Assembly (NCBI RefSeq): GCF_000189635.1 | Contig: NW_002475961.1 | Span: 1-64,000 of the forward strand | Source of the DNA: Tetrahymena thermophila SB210 | Taxonomy: Eukaryota; Ciliophora; Oligohymenophorea; Hymenostomatida; Tetrahymenidae | Length of the DNA stretch: 64,000 bases | Direction: 5' to 3' | In this document: positions 27,158-41,096 of the stretch, in pieces | Numbering within the stretch: position 1 is the first letter of the stretch | Layout of the letters: the number at the start of each line of letters is the position of its first letter | The notes under the pieces: model-generated | Database searches by the model: none | Seen by the model: the letters and a program-made list of their open reading frames with translations, nothing else | Told to the model about the DNA's origin: nothing | Position numbers and translations under genes: made by a program

Positions 27158-30100
27158 TCAAAAAAGAATTTAATCAATTTTATATCTTTTTTGTTTTTTA
27201 GCTTCCTAGAAATTTTATAGTTTTTTATTTTATTATTCAATATAAGTTTTAGAGAGTTTCCAGTCTTCTTAAATATTGTTTAAGTTGAAAGAATTTATTT
27301 TATTAGGATTTTCAACTTCAAAATCACCTTGGAAATATTTATCCTTTTGAGCTATTTTTCTGGATGAGTTAATTTTATTTTTTTTAACTGAATAAGGAGA
27401 CTCAATTTCATCTTGATCTGAGCATTTTATTTAGCTTATTTCATTATTTTGAGTTTTTTATGTTTAAATTTAATCATTTTTGGATGGATTATTTTAGTAT
27501 TTTTAAGTTTAACAAAACAATTATTTCCTTTCAAAATAATTTCGATAGGATGAAATATGCTTCATATTTTAATCTTATGCAATTAAATTAGATAAAAAGC
27601 TTTTTTATTCATTGGGAATGATAGAATCTTATCTCTAAGTTGAAATGAGGTATTTATATTCATTAGTAAAGCTGCTTTTCCTTATTTCCTAACCATTTTC
27701 TTCTTCGTTTCTAAATTTTAGGGAACTTTATTATTATATTTATTTATTTGCTTAACTGTTATAATTTATTCTTGGAGTGTTTTATGTGTCTTAAATAACA
27801 TTATCAATTTAATTTTAATTTTTTTAAGCAAACTAAAATTATTCTAAAATTTTTTATAATTTAGTGTTCGGTAATGAATTTTTTATAATCTAATTATTTG
27901 AAATTATTTATTAATTTTACGAATGAAGTCTTTTGCTATTTCTTTTCCTAAAAATTAGTTATTAAAATTTTTTTTCGAAAATTCTAAGAAGTTAGAAGTT
28001 TCTTTAGCAACTAGGATTATTGAAAGGGTATTAATTCATATAATTTTCTTTATTATTAGAATCATTGAAAATACTACTAGATTCAAGCTATGACTTTATA
28101 TTTTAGTTCAAGTTTTTATATTAGAATTTTAACTATTTAAGATATCTTGATTTAAACTTAAGATATTCAATTATATAAGAAAGATTGTTATGTGGAAGGT
28201 AAGTTTCATAATCTTTTTAAATGTCATATTTGCTACCTTCTTCATCTATTTCTTTTTTTTCTTTTAAGCTTTTTTACTGTTCAATTAATTACTGCACTTT
28301 CCAGACTAAATCACTAGTTTAGCCTTATTAATCATCTGACTTTATTGCTGGTAAATGAACTCTATCTTTTGAGTTTTTAGTATCAAAGCTATTTCTTAAT
28401 GTGTGATAATTATTTAAAATAGCATTTGATTTATTTAAATTGTCATTTAATTTATTTTTTGGAGAAAGATTTTCTAGTTATTATTAATCATAAACTATAC
28501 TTGAACGAGGTTAAATTAAACACTAAATTTTTAAATTTGGTTAAATTTACAGGATACTGCTTCTTTTTCTTTTTTAATTGTTTTAATCATTGATGTTGTT
28601 ATTATTACTTCCTTGAAGATTTGAAAGCTAATTATCATCTGTAGAATTTATTTTTGATTTTAGATTCTTTATGGAAACTTTTGTTTGCTCTTCATCAAAA
28701 TTAGATGAACTTAATTTATTTTTTTTGAAAGAAATTTATGAGATATAGCTTGCTTGATATCCTGTATGCTTATTTTCAGGTTCAATAGATGCTAAATCTT
28801 ATTATGAAAAAATCATAAAAGCAGATTAGTTCATTTAATCTTAATCATCATTTTCCTAAAATTCATTATCATCATCTTCCTTATATGTATATTTTTATAT
28901 ATAGATATCTATATCTTAATGAAAATCCTCAACAAATTGTGATTATATAGCTTATATTTACCTTAAAAATAAAAATTAAGGTTGTCTATTAAATTTTCTT
29001 TGTTGTGTAGGATGCGATCTTATTTACATAACTTATTGATTGCTTATATTTGCAATTCTAATCTTTAAAAATAAATAAATAAATATATTTTAAATTTTGT
29101 TATTTCTACAATTAAAAATGATTTTACTTTTATCAAGTAAAATTATTTTCAAAGTCTTTAAAATGTTAATTGTTAAATTATAAAAATATAAATAAAATCA
29201 TGCATGTTTTTTTTTTTACTTTATTAAATTGAGGAAAAAGCTTGTAACAATTAGTTGTAAGATGATGTCCTAAGCAATAATAACATTTAGAGTGTATTAT
29301 GCTATAATTCTATGTAAATAAGAGGGTATCTTTAATATTGCAAAATGCTTCAAGATCTGAAGGTTTATTTTGAAACAGCTCAAATATATTAGACCTCTTT
29401 ATTTTAAAAACTTAAGTAAATTCTGATGCTTTGTAGTTCAAATTAGTTGTCTGACCAGTAAAAAAAGAAAAATCACCAAAAAAATCTCCCTTTTTTAGAT
29501 TCTTTAATACTTTTTTAGCACCTTCATCAATAAAGACTTATACTTGACCTGATTCTATAAAATATAAGCTATGATCATCTTAAATTGATTCAGAAACAAT
29601 TATTTCATCAGGCCGATATGAACATTCTTCAATTAACTAAATAATATCAATTACGAATTGCTATGAGAAATTATTTTTAAAGATTTAGCACTCTAATACA
29701 ATAACCTTGAACGTCTCTAAAAGTAGCTGCTCTTTCAGCTTTGGACTCAATTAATTAATTAAATTTTTTTCCTACTCCTTATCTCTCGAGTATTGCATAT
29801 CCCAGTAATATTCTAAATATTATTTTATTTGTATTTATAGCTCAATATTTACATTTTTTTTGTCCATATATTAACTAATAGTGTACATGTTATTCTTTTT
29901 ATCTAAGCTTTTTTTGGTCAAAGTATTGAAAATCATACCTACTGCATTAATACTATATGCAAATACACCACAAGAAAAGAGCATAGTAAATATGCTAATT
30001 ATCATTTCTGTTGTATTTTGCTAATTAAAAAAATATTTTATAAATTTTAAGAATTTGTTTTTAGCCTTCAATATTAGGCTGATTAAAAAGTAAATAAGTA

Positions 30101-31384
30101 TTTTTGAAAATTTAATAAAAACTAATTTCAAAACTATCAAATTAAAAAAAATAAATTTATTACTGGCGTATAATCTCCATAGCCAACTGTTATCATTGTT
30201 ACTGTGGAAAAATAATAAGCATGAATATAACTACTTTACCAATCATCTAACTCTATTTTTTTATTGCTAACCCACATATTCTAACTACCATTCTAGATTT
30301 CGTATTGCGCTACTTGTATCCACAAGCAACCAATAATATGAGCTACGATTAGAATTAAAAGTAGAAGTTAGGCCAAAGAGGAGATTTAAATAATTAAGGG
30401 ACTTAGATTAAATCTTTCTTCAACTCTCATAAAAAACTATTTGATGTTTTTGAAGCGTAAGAAGAATAATAAATGAATGTAATTAACATAATCACTCTAC
30501 CAATAAAAATCAATTAAAACAAATAAAGAAGATGCTAAGTCAATATAAAATTGAGACCTGAAATACTTAATAAAAACCTCCAATCTATTCATATTTGGCT
30601 ATCCTTTATCAAAAAAACCAAAATTTAATTAAAGAATAAAATCAATAATAAGAGCTATATTGCAAAGTAGTAATAATTTAAATGGAAAAAGATCTTTTAA
30701 TGGTTTGTAGAATGTTATTTCAATTGGAATCATAAATAAATACAAAAGAATGACTATTATCATTATATTATCCCAAATAAATTTAAAATTTCCTGACGGA
30801 CTAATCACTGGGATTGCATTTATATTAGCGAGCATGTTTTAAGTAAAACTAGAGTTATTTAAAACGCTTAAATATTTTTTAAAGCAAACCTACAATTTAA
30901 AAGGTATTTTATCTGCTTTACTTTAATTTTTACTAAAATAGTTAAAACTTAAATGACTTTAACTATGATAAAATGTAGTTTTATCAGAAAAAAGTTGAAG
31001 TTGATCTATATTAGTAAATCTAGATATATTTAGCTTTTAAGAGATCTTCTATGCAAATTATTTTATTTTTAATAGCTAAAGTAGTTTCTATGAATATTTA
31101 TTTTTTTAATTTATATTCTACCTTTAGTTATTAGCCTTTTCCATTATATCTAATTTTACTTGAGACCCATTTTTCATCATTTTCATTTAATTATAGTATA
31201 TACTATGCTTCTTACTTTTAATTCTACTATTTAACAAATATGAAATATTAGAAGGAGATCTATTTAACTGTGTTTAATAACTTAGGTTTGGGCTTAAACT
31301 TACAGATTATTCCCTTTATACAATCTATTCATTTTATATCTTTTATTCATTTTATGTTTTATTTAAAATAAAAGAATCTTCCAT
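27158..31384 (-). CDS. CNBD potassium channel with zinc-knuckle-like tail (K2)
   Basis: Three exons (30164-31384, 29220-30020, 27158-29062) give 1,308 residues in phase. Start is MEDSFILNKTQNEQ, paralleling K3 MNDSSILNQTN. The order is a disordered N-terminus (about 190 residues), six membrane segments starting near VISPSGNFKFIWDNIMII, filter MITVGYGDYTP, intron, S6 and C-linker, and CNBD (KKGDFFGDFSFFTGQ). Then comes CYYCLGHHLTTNC (29247-29285) and a 630-residue Gln/Asn/Ser-rich tail with LPHNNLSYIIEYLKFK and SLPNTKLQKILE. The CNBD has no Arg in the expected phosphate-binding position (TGQTTNLNYKA), so direct cAMP/cGMP gating is doubtful. It is the nearest paralog and tandem neighbour of K3. 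Confidence 0.93.
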
Positions 31385-32415
31385 TTCTATCTAATTTTTA
31401 GTTTTATTTTTAATTATTCTTTTTCTTGTTATTTAATAACCAATTAAATTAAGTATTATTTTTATATTTATTTAAAAAAAAATACAAATTATTTAGTATA
31501 TTTATTAAGTAAGTTTTTTTGATTTGTTCTACTAGATTATACTTTTACCAAACAAAGCATCAACATAATGTATTAATAAAATTTTTATTAATATATAGAG
31601 TCATATGTATATTAGATATTTCTAGAATTAATATTACTATATTCATATTTTTTTCAAAATTTAATAAAAAAGTAAATTAATAATTGTTCTTAGAAAATTA
31701 AATTAGATAAAAATATAAATAGATAGATAGTTAGTTAGTTATGATTTTAGTATTACTAAATTTTAAATTTCGTAAATTAAAATAATTTCTCTGATATTAA
31801 AAAAATATTCAAGTAGATAATATTTTGATAAAGTTATTTAAATCCAAATCCAAATACAACACTCAATTTAATTTAAGATCATAAATATTTGGTTACAAAA
31901 TATTATTTTCTTCATCAACAAATTAAATTTTTTTTCTAATATCAGGTTTGATCGAAATTTATTTCAATGCTATTTTTTCTTTTCAATCTTTTGTTTAGTT
32001 AAAAGATGTTTACAATATATAAATATAAATTTCCAACAAAAAAATCAATAGCTGAAAGGCTATTTATTTTTTTCAATTTTTTTCAATTTCTTTCTTTCTT
32101 AAATATGCTTTTCTTATTAAATCACAAAAGAATTAATTAAAAAAACTCTTTAATTTGACAGTAAAATTTTAATGCACTTTTAATCTTTTACATTTCCTAT
32201 AATTTTTTTAAATAATAAATTGATAAAGAAATTAACAGCTAAAAAATTTTGATATAATTACTAGCCATACTCAAAGACATAATTAATAATATTGAAACAA
32301 AATTTTTTTATTATAGATTTTAAATGAATTAAAAAATAATTTTGGTAAAATATAAAAAACACAAAAACTTTCTTTTTGTATAAATTAACATTTCTTTAAA
32401 TTTTATTTTCCATTT
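31385..32415. other. Intergenic spacer between K2 and K3
   Basis: About 1 kb of AT-rich DNA between two head-to-tail paralogous channel genes. No coding frame or clear direct repeat is visible. Confidence 0.6.
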
Positions 32416-35400
32416 TCAAAAATGTTATTTTTCAATATGTAATTAACTTAGTTTTTTTTTGAAAGGAGCTATCCTTTGGTTATTTTATTATGTGATAGGA
32501 GGAAGAGTATACTCATCCTCTGAGAAAATATTCTAAATTATTTAATTAACTTAATTAGAGTTATCTCTATCATCACTTTAAAAATATTTTTCTTTTTGAG
32601 CTATTTATTGAGTCGAGTGAATTTCTTATTTTTTTTACTGGCTAGGTGATTCTATTTCACTTTATACACCGCTTTAACTCTAAAATTTCTCGCTTAAAGC
32701 AATTTAAAATATTGTTGTATCAGAATTTACTTATTTATTTTATAAATTATTCTAGCTTTTTTAAGCCAAAGAAGATAGTTGCTTTCTTTCTATGAAACTC
32801 CTTTTAAAATGAGAAGCTTAGATATTCTCTTCTTATTAATATGAATTGGTTTATATACTTTAAGATTCACTTTATAAGAAAAGACTTTTCTTTTAAGAAG
32901 AAAGAAGTTACTTATTATCTATCGAGAAGCTATTTTATCTAATCCCTGCTCTGTGATCACCATCATTTTTAATATTATGAATTTCGATTTAGTTATTTAT
33001 TTAAAGTTTGATATTAGGCAATAATTATTCTAAGCTTATTGTATCATCTTGGTTTTAAGAAACATATTAATATTTTTCCAAAACCTTTTATAGCTTAGTG
33101 TTGGGTAATGAGCTTCTTACATTTTAATTAACAGTAACTACTAGTTAACTTATTGAGTTACGGTTATTTTTTTATTTTTTTTTTAGATTTTATTATTTAA
33201 CTTTTCTTTCGAATACCCTCAAAATTTAAAAATTTCTTTAGCAGCCTGGTATATTGAATGGGTATTAATTAATATAATTTTCTTTTTAATTATCAAAAGA
33301 AATAAATTATAAACTATTTTTATTTATTTAATTCACATTTCTATATTAATACTTTAACTATTTCAGAAATCTAGATTTAAATTTAAGATATTCAATAATT
33401 AAAGAAAGGTTGTTATGAGGAAGGTAAATTTCAAAATTTTTTTAGACATCAAACAAATTACCTTCTTCACTTTACTCATTCTTTTCTTTTAAATTGTTTT
33501 GCTATTCAAAAATTTGCTGCAATTTTAAAATCAATTCACTACTTTTATTTGAATCTGCTAAAATTTTAGTTTATGGCGAAATTTATTCTTTTAAGGTTTT
33601 ATCATACATTTAATTATTTTTCTATAGCTGAAGTCTCTAAGAAGGAACTCTAATAGGACTTTCATATTATTTGTTCTAAGGAGTAAGGGCTTCTATTTAC
33701 TGATATTCGCTCACTTATGGAAGACGTTACTAAAGTGCATTTACACCTTTAAAACTAGTTTAAATCTATTAAACTTTGATCAATCTCCTTTTAACTATAG
33801 GGGATTCCATAATTTGTTAATCTTTAGAGTTTATTTTTTTTAAGTTAAGATGATTTTAATCAGAAATCTCATCTATAATGTTTTGCTTGGACTTTAATTT
33901 AGCAGCAGGAGATTTTTAAAGCTAGCTTTCATCTTCAAAGTTAGATGAGCTTTGCTTATTTCTTTTGAATGATATTTAAGAAGAATTACGAGAATACCTT
34001 CTTGACCTTTATTTTTCAAATTCTAACGATGGTAAATCTTATTAAGAATTAATGTTGAAAGATGATTAATTGTTGGATTCTTCATCCAAGTTTCCCGAAA
34101 GTTCTTCTTCTATATCTTCGTCTCCTTCCTTCCAAATATATTTCTAATAATAATAATCTATATCTTGTTGATAATCTGATATAAATTATTGTAAATTATT
34201 TTATGAGTAATCTAAAAATAAATTTTCAGCATATTTACGCAGCTTTCTCTCACCACTAAGATTTTACCGTATTTACATGTCTGATTAATTACTAATATTT
34301 GCAATTCTAATCTAAAAATATAATTTAATGTTAAAATAATTACTATTCTATTATTAAAAAATTTTAAATCCTCGTTTCATTTTTAAGTAAAATAATTTTT
34401 TAATAGTTTTTTTTTTATCTTAAAAATGTAAAATAATTTTTATTTTAATCCATTTTATTTAATTTATAAGTCAATTTATTTATATTCAATTTAATTAATT
34501 AATTAATTATGTGATTTTTTATTTTTTTACATTATTTTTAAAAAATTTTTTCTTTCTTATATTCAAAAAAAATTTTTTTTTACAATAATTATGGTTGAAT
34601 TTTCAAATTTATATTCAGTAAATTAATTGATGTTTAATTAATATTTGAATTTTGTTTAAATCAAATAAATTTAAAATAAAAAGGTAATAAAATAATAATA
34701 ATATATATACCTTGTTAAATTGAGGAAATAATTTTGAGCAATTTGTTGTAAGGTGAGAGTCTGAGCAATAATAGCATTTAGAATTTATTATGCTGTAGTT
34801 CTGTGTAAATAATAGTGTATCTTTAATATTACAAAAAGCTTCGAGATCTTAAGGTTTATTCTGAAACAACTCAAATATATTAGATCTCTTTATTTTAAAA
34901 ACTTAAGTAAATTCTGTGGCTTTGTAGTTCAAATTAGTTTGTTGACCTGTAAAAAATGAGTAATCTCCAAAGAAATCTCCCTTTTTTAGATTTTTTAACA
35001 CTTTTTTAGCATCTTCATCAACAAATACTTGCACTTGACCTGACTCAATAAAATATAAGCTGTGATCATCCTAAATGGATTCAGAGAGAATAATTTCATC
35101 AGGTCGATATGAGCATTCTTGAATCAATTGTATAATATCCATTATGAATTGTTATGAGAAATTATCTTTGAAGATCTAACATTCTATGATAATCATTTTA
35201 AAAGTTTCTAAAAGAAGTCGCTCCTTAAGCTTTGGGCTCAATTAATTGATAAGATTCTGTTCTTATTATTCATCTCTAGAGTACTGCATATTCCAATAAT
35301 ATTCTAAATATTCTTTGATTTACATTTACAGATCAAAGTCAATATTCTTTTTAGCCATATAAGAACTTATAGTGTACATGTTGTTTTTTATAGCCAAGCT

Positions 35401-36915
35401 CTTTTAGTTTAGAGTATTAAAAATTGTACCTATTGCATTAATACTATATGCAAATACACCACATGATAAAAGCATAGTAATAATACTAATAACCATTTCT
35501 GTAGGATTTGACTAGTATTATAAAATAAAATAAATTTTGTTTTTGTAACATCATTAATTTAAAGTTTATCCAAAAATTGATAAAAGAAATAAATATTTTA
35601 ACAACTAAACAAATTCTATTAAATTTTTTAATTCATATTTAAGTTTATTTACTGGTGTATAATCTCCGTAGCCAACGGTTATCATTGTCACTGTGGAAAA
35701 ATAGTAAGCATGAATATAATTGCTAACCCAATCATTTTATTTAAGTCGGCTATTACCAATCCACGTATTTTTAAAATCATTTTTTATTTCGTATTGCAAT
35801 ACTTCTATCCACACACAGCTAATAATATGGGAAACGATTAAGATTAACAGTAAAAGTTAGACTAAGGAGGAAACCTATATTATTAAAGGACTCATATTAA
35901 ACCTCTCTTCCACTCTTTTAAAAAATTTTTTGATGCTTTTTAGCCGTAGGAAGAATAATAAATGAATATAATTAACGTTATTATTATACCAATAGAAGTC
36001 AATTAAAACAAACAGAGAAGATGCTATATCGATATAAAACTAAGACCTAAAATATTTAATCATAACTTGCATTCGATTCATGTTTGGTTATCCTTTATCG
36101 AAAAAGCCAAAATTCCATTGAAGAGTGAAATCAATAATAAGAGCAATGTTACAAACTAGCAATAAATTATAAGGAAAAAGCTCCTTTAATGGTTAATAGA
36201 ATGTTACTTCAATAGGAATCATAAATAAATATAAAAGGATGACTATTATCATTATAATATCCCAAATAAATTTAAAATTTCCTGAAGGGCTAATCACAGG
36301 GATAGAATTTATGATTGTTACTAATTTCTATAACAAAGTAGAACTATCTAAAATTCTTGAGCAGTTTTTGTTAAAATTTTTTAAAATGCGTAAATTTTAA
36401 TAAAGTTGACTCTTTATTTCAATTAAACCCTTATTATTCATTTTATTTTAGGTTTAGTAAAATATTGTCTTATCGTTAATTAAGTTGAGTAGATCACTCT
36501 ACATATATCTATTTAATTTAGACATTATTTTTTAAACAAACATTTTAATTTTTAATGCTTAAAAAATTTTTTAAGATGGTTCTAGCTTCTCTTTTTGCTG
36601 ATATCTGTATTTTGAATTAACATTAATTCTATTTGCATTAAGTTAGTTGACTAAAGTTGGTTAAATTGATTAACCTATGAATGGCTTTGTTTATGGCGAA
36701 TTATTTAACTAGTTATTACTTTAAAAATACCTACTATTTCTCCTGCCATGAAAGAATTACTAAGAACTTGAAATGTTATGAGGTATATCATTTGAAAGTG
36801 TTAAGGTATTATGATGATGAGGAGTTAAATAATTTTGTAGATCATTCAATCTACAATTCTCTTAATCCTACTTAATCCCTTTATTTGTTTAGTTTAAAAT
36901 AGAAGAGTCATTCAT
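32416..36915 (-). CDS. CNBD potassium channel with zinc-knuckle-like tail (K3)
   Basis: Exons 35653-36915, 34711-35511 and 32416-34311 total 1,319 residues in phase, starting MNDSSILNQTNKGIK. Intron positions and exon 2 length (267 codons) are identical to K2. Six membrane segments start near VISPSGNFKFIWDIIMII. The filter is MITVGYGDYTPV, followed by S6 (MLLSCGVFAYSINAI), C-linker and CNBD. The knuckle CYYCSDSHLTTNC is at 34738-34776, and the disordered tail carries LPHNNLSLIIEYLKFK and SLPNTKLQKVLE. The membrane and CNBD exons are visibly more conserved with K2 than the tails. Expected role: a hyperpolarising or resting K+ conductance regulated through the CNBD-like domain. Confidence 0.93.
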
Positions 36916-38079
36916 TACAAATATTATTTCTTTGTAGTCAGTCTTCTAGTCTAATTAATAATCAATTGATAAAAACTTGTACCTTATTTATATAATTTAT
37001 TTATAACTATATATTTTGCAAATAAAAATAATCTTTTGTTAAAATTTTATCAAATATCACATTTAATATATTTTCTTTTAACTTCAATTAATAAATAAAC
37101 ATTAATATATTTCTTTTTTATTACTTATAATCAATCATAAAATTTCTACTTTTAAAACTTCTATAAACAAATAATTTGTAAAAGTCTATACAATCTCTTT
37201 TTTACTGTTTTTTAGTAATAAAAAATAATACAATATTGTTATTACAATATTTCATCCAGATTTTGGTCATTGTTGTTTTATTTTTATATAATTTCTAGCA
37301 GCATGTTTTATGGTATATAATCTATTAATTAAGATTTGTTAAAAATAATTAAATTTGAGTCACTAAAATTTTATTTTTTCATTGTAAAATAAAAAAATAT
37401 CATCCTCCATCATCTTCAATGACTGAAATGGTCTCATTATTTGTATGGGCTTTATAATTACAGAATAAATATTTAAGATAAATTAAATCATTTTAAATTC
37501 AAATAATATTTTATTAGTTTTACACTATACTATTCTAAACTGTTCAATTCAATTAATAATATTTTTGAAAATATATTTCTCAAGTTCAATAATTTTAGTA
37601 TGGCTTGATTGTATGATAGGAAATACAAAGTAATTTGTTTCGAATATTGAAAGAAATTTAAAATTATATTAAATTAATTTACAAATGATGACAAAAAATT
37701 TCTTAGATTCAAATAAAAAATATTTTTTTCTCTAACATAATATTTAAAAAATATTAATTTATTTATTTAAATATTTTAGAAAAGACTTTAAAATTTATAT
37801 ACTTTTATTTACTTAACTTCATAATAATGAACAATTAATTAATTTATTTTCAAAAATAATTATTTTTGAATTATTTAAATAGTTGTTCAATGAATTAAAA
37901 ATTATTTTAGTGGAATTACGTTTTATAAACAATAAATTGAATACTTAACAATTCTAATTAATTTTAATAAGCTTTTTATTATCATCATTTATTTATTCTT
38001 TAAAAACGCATCTTTTAGATGTTAATTTTTGATATATTAAAATAATAAAATACTTATAATTTATATAGTTTTAAAGATT
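36916..38079. other. Divergent intergenic region (K3 / NRAMP)
   Basis: The likely bidirectional promoter region between K3 (-) and the NRAMP gene (+). A short minus-strand stretch around 37400-37450 reads CNYKAHTNNETISVIEDDGG before a TGA and looks faintly protein-like, but no start, exon chain or family could be attached. The rest is featureless AT-rich DNA. Confidence 0.5.
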
Positions 38080-40205
38080 ATGGAAATTTTATAAATGTAA
38101 AATAGTAGTGAATAGGATCTAGCTGAGCAAAGCAATTTTAAATTTTCATGGAAAGATTTATTTTAGTATTTTGGACCAGGGTTACTGATTTCGATAGCAT
38201 ATTTAGATCCTGGCAATTTGGCAGGAGATATGGAAGCAGGATTAGTTGGTAAATATAGTCTCCTTTGGGTCCTATTTTTATCAACAGCACTAGGATATTT
38301 ATTTTAAGTCAAATCAATGAAATTAGGATTGGTAACAGGAAAAGATTTAGCTAAATTATGTAGAATCCATTTAAATAGCAAAGAAAGAACTCTCTTGTGG
38401 ATTATGGCAGAGATAGCTATCATGGGAAGTGATATATAAGAAGTTTTAGGTACAGCAATTGGATTAAAAATCTTATTTGGTTTAGAACTCTGGATTGGTG
38501 TCTTGTTGACTATTTTTACAACTTTCCTTATACTTTTAGTTAAAATTTGTGGAATGAGAAGCTTAGAGGCTGTGTTTGCTTTGCTTATAGGTACGATGGC
38601 AATTTGTTTTTTTATTAATCTTGGATATATCTAACCTAATCCATTAGATATACTCAAGGGTATGGTTGTTCCTACTATACCCTCTGGAGCTTACCTAGCA
38701 AGCATTGGTCTTCTTGGAGCAGTAATCATGCCTCACAATATTTACTTGCATTCTGCTCTAATGAATGAAAAAAATATAGATAAAAACGATAAAAAACTTG
38801 TCTCCAAATCGATATTTTATTTCAAGATTGAAACAGCATTGAGCTTACTGCTTTCCTTCTTAATAAGTGGTTCAGTTATTTGCACCTTTGCATATTACAG
38901 CAATCAAAATTAAGTTGAATCTGGAGATATAAAACTCAGCAATGCAGGAGATGTTTTAGCTGGATCTTTTGGTTAATTTGCTAAATATATATGGGGTATC
39001 GGCTTACTAGCTTCAGGTTAATCTTCAACTCTTACAGGTAAATTTTTAATTTCTAAAAAGATATTCTAATTGTAAGCTAAAAATTTAAAAAAAGAAAAAT
39101 CTTAATATCCATAAACAAATAAGACTTAAATATTATTTTTATCATAATAAAACTAATCCAAAATAATATAATATAAATGTTAGCTATTTCTGGTTAATTA
39201 ATTTTTATAAAACTCACTATTGTTAGCTTATTGAATATAGTAAAATTTGCTACCTTAAATTTAATATTTTATGAAAACAATAAAAAATTAAATGATATTT
39301 TATATAACTGAGATTTAAGCCAATTTGTTTTTTTTCAAAATTAATAAATAAAACAATTTATTTTAGATGAAATTTAAAAATTTTTATGAGTTAAATATTA
39401 TTAAAAATAAAGTTTTGAATTTTTAATAAAACATTTAAAAAGCTAATGTGAATATTTAAAAAAATAATTAATCAAGATTCTTCTTTATCAGTGCACATAA
39501 ATATTAATACCTATTTGTAGTAAATAATTACTAAATTTTCATTTTAAATTAGGATGAATGTTATTTTAATGTATGTGAAGATTAAAAAATTCTTTTAAAG
39601 TTTATTTGTTTTCTAATTATTATTTTTTAAAAGGAACTTTAGCAGGATAGTACGTTATGAGTGGCTTTATTAAAATGAAAATGGGTGATTTTAGTAGAGC
39701 TTTACTTACAAGATCTATAGCTATAATTCCTTCAGTAGTAATAGCCTTTGTAAATGAGAACGAAGATTTCAATATTTATTTAAATTTACTGTAAGCTATC
39801 TAACTTCCTTTTGCAATTATTCCTTTATTGAAATTCTCTAGTAATCAATATATTATGGGATAAGATGCAATTTAATAAAATGAATTAATATTTTTATCAG
39901 TTGCTTCAAGTTTAATAGTTATCTCAAATTACTACTGCTTAATGCCATAAAAAATAGATTTTTCTAGTAAGCTCACTTATTTTATGATATTTATATGCTT
40001 ATTATACTTTGTATTTTTAATATACGTTCTAGTTTCTAAAATAGCAGTAAAACCTAAAAAATACTCAGATGAAATTAGTATAAATAGAAAAAGCCCTTAA
40101 AACATAGATATTGAAGACATAGAAAATAACCATATCAACTCATAGGATTAAAACTCTGAAATAAGCTAAAGAAATCAAGTTTTAGGAGATAAAGAATAAA
40201 AATGA
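38080..40205 (+). CDS. NRAMP-family divalent metal transporter
   Basis: Exons 38080-39037 and 39634-40205 (596-bp intron with GTAAAT donor and AAAAG acceptor) give 509 residues, close to the usual NRAMP length. The metal-binding TM1 motif [12 protein letters not shown] and the TM6 motif MPHNIYLHS are both present, as is the TM7-8 signature STLTGTLAGQYVMSGF, which spans the splice. About eleven hydrophobic segments are visible. The C-terminal 40 residues are polar and Asn-rich. It should co-transport protons with Fe2+ or Mn2+ across the plasma or a vacuolar membrane. ATG 38080 was chosen; an in-frame ATG at 38095 is equally possible. It is the only + gene inside the channel cluster. Its stop codon lies inside the first unit of a tandem duplication. 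Confidence 0.95.
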
Positions 40206-41050
40206 AGTATTTGATATTTTAAAAAAGAAAAACAATTTTATCTAATTAAAAAAATATTTAGTAAAATCAATTAAATAAGCAATTATAAAATTAATCAATC
40301 TATTATAAAAATAACTAAGTAAGCAAGTATTTAAGTTAGTTAATAAGTAAATAAGAAAAACAATAATATTATTAATATATTTATTTGTTTCAAAATTTAG
40401 TTTTTTTATTTGTTTATTAATTTATTTATCTACATTGTTTTTTAGTTACCTTTATTTCAATATCAATATCGATTATTATTCTTGATTATCAAAATCAACT
40501 TCATTTTATATATTTTTACATCATTCAAATTTGAATATTTTATTTATAATTTTAATATTTTAGTTTGGTGCTTTCCTAATTGATGATTGACAGCATATTT
40601 TATATTTTTTATGATTAATTGAAGAAAAAGAATAAAAATGAAGTATTTGATATTTTAAAAAAGAAGAACAATTTTATCTAATTAAAAATATATTTAGTAA
40701 AGTCTATTTAAGTAAGCAATTATAAAATTAATCAATCAATTATATAAATATGTAAGTAAGTAAGTATTTAAGTTAGTTAATAAGTAAATAAGTAAGTAAG
40801 TAAGTAAGTAAGAAAAACAATAATATTATAAATATATTTATTTGTTTCAAAATTTAGTTTTTTTATTTGTTTATTAATTTATTTTTTTATGATTGTTTGT
40901 TAGTTACCTTTATTTCAAAATTAATATCGATTATTATTCTTGGTTATTAAAATAAACTTATTTTTATATTTTTTACATCATTAAAATTTGAATATTTTAT
41001 TTATAATTTTAATATTTTAGTTTAGTGCTTTCCTTTATGATTAATTAGAT
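40191..41050. repeat. Tandem duplication, two ~430-bp units, spanning the NRAMP 3' end
   Basis: Unit 1 (about 40191-40626) begins in the last codons of the NRAMP gene, and unit 2 (about 40627-41050) repeats it from AAAGAATAAAAATGAAGTATTTG. The copies stay collinear to TTTAGTTTxGTGCTTTCCT near their ends. Unit 2 carries an expanded TAAG microsatellite (about 40780-40815) absent from unit 1. Similarity is high, so the event is younger than the 17-kb duplication. It separates the convergent NRAMP and K4 genes. Confidence 0.9.
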
Positions 41051-41096
41051 AATATTAATGGATTTAATTTTTATCTTATATTTTTATAATTTTAAT

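Noticed and set aside
37400..37450. Minus-strand stretch CNYKAHTNNETISVIEDDGG before a TGA
   Set aside because: It looks faintly protein-like, but no start, upstream exon or family match could be found, so it is not called as a gene or pseudogene.
38662..38913. Short ORF beginning [12 protein letters not shown] as a separate gene
   Set aside because: It is an internal piece of the NRAMP frame, bounded only by TAA codons that encode Gln in this organism.
40780..40815. TAAG repeats as a possible telomere-like tract or CRISPR-like array
   Set aside because: A simple tetranucleotide microsatellite without spacers and without the G4T2 unit.
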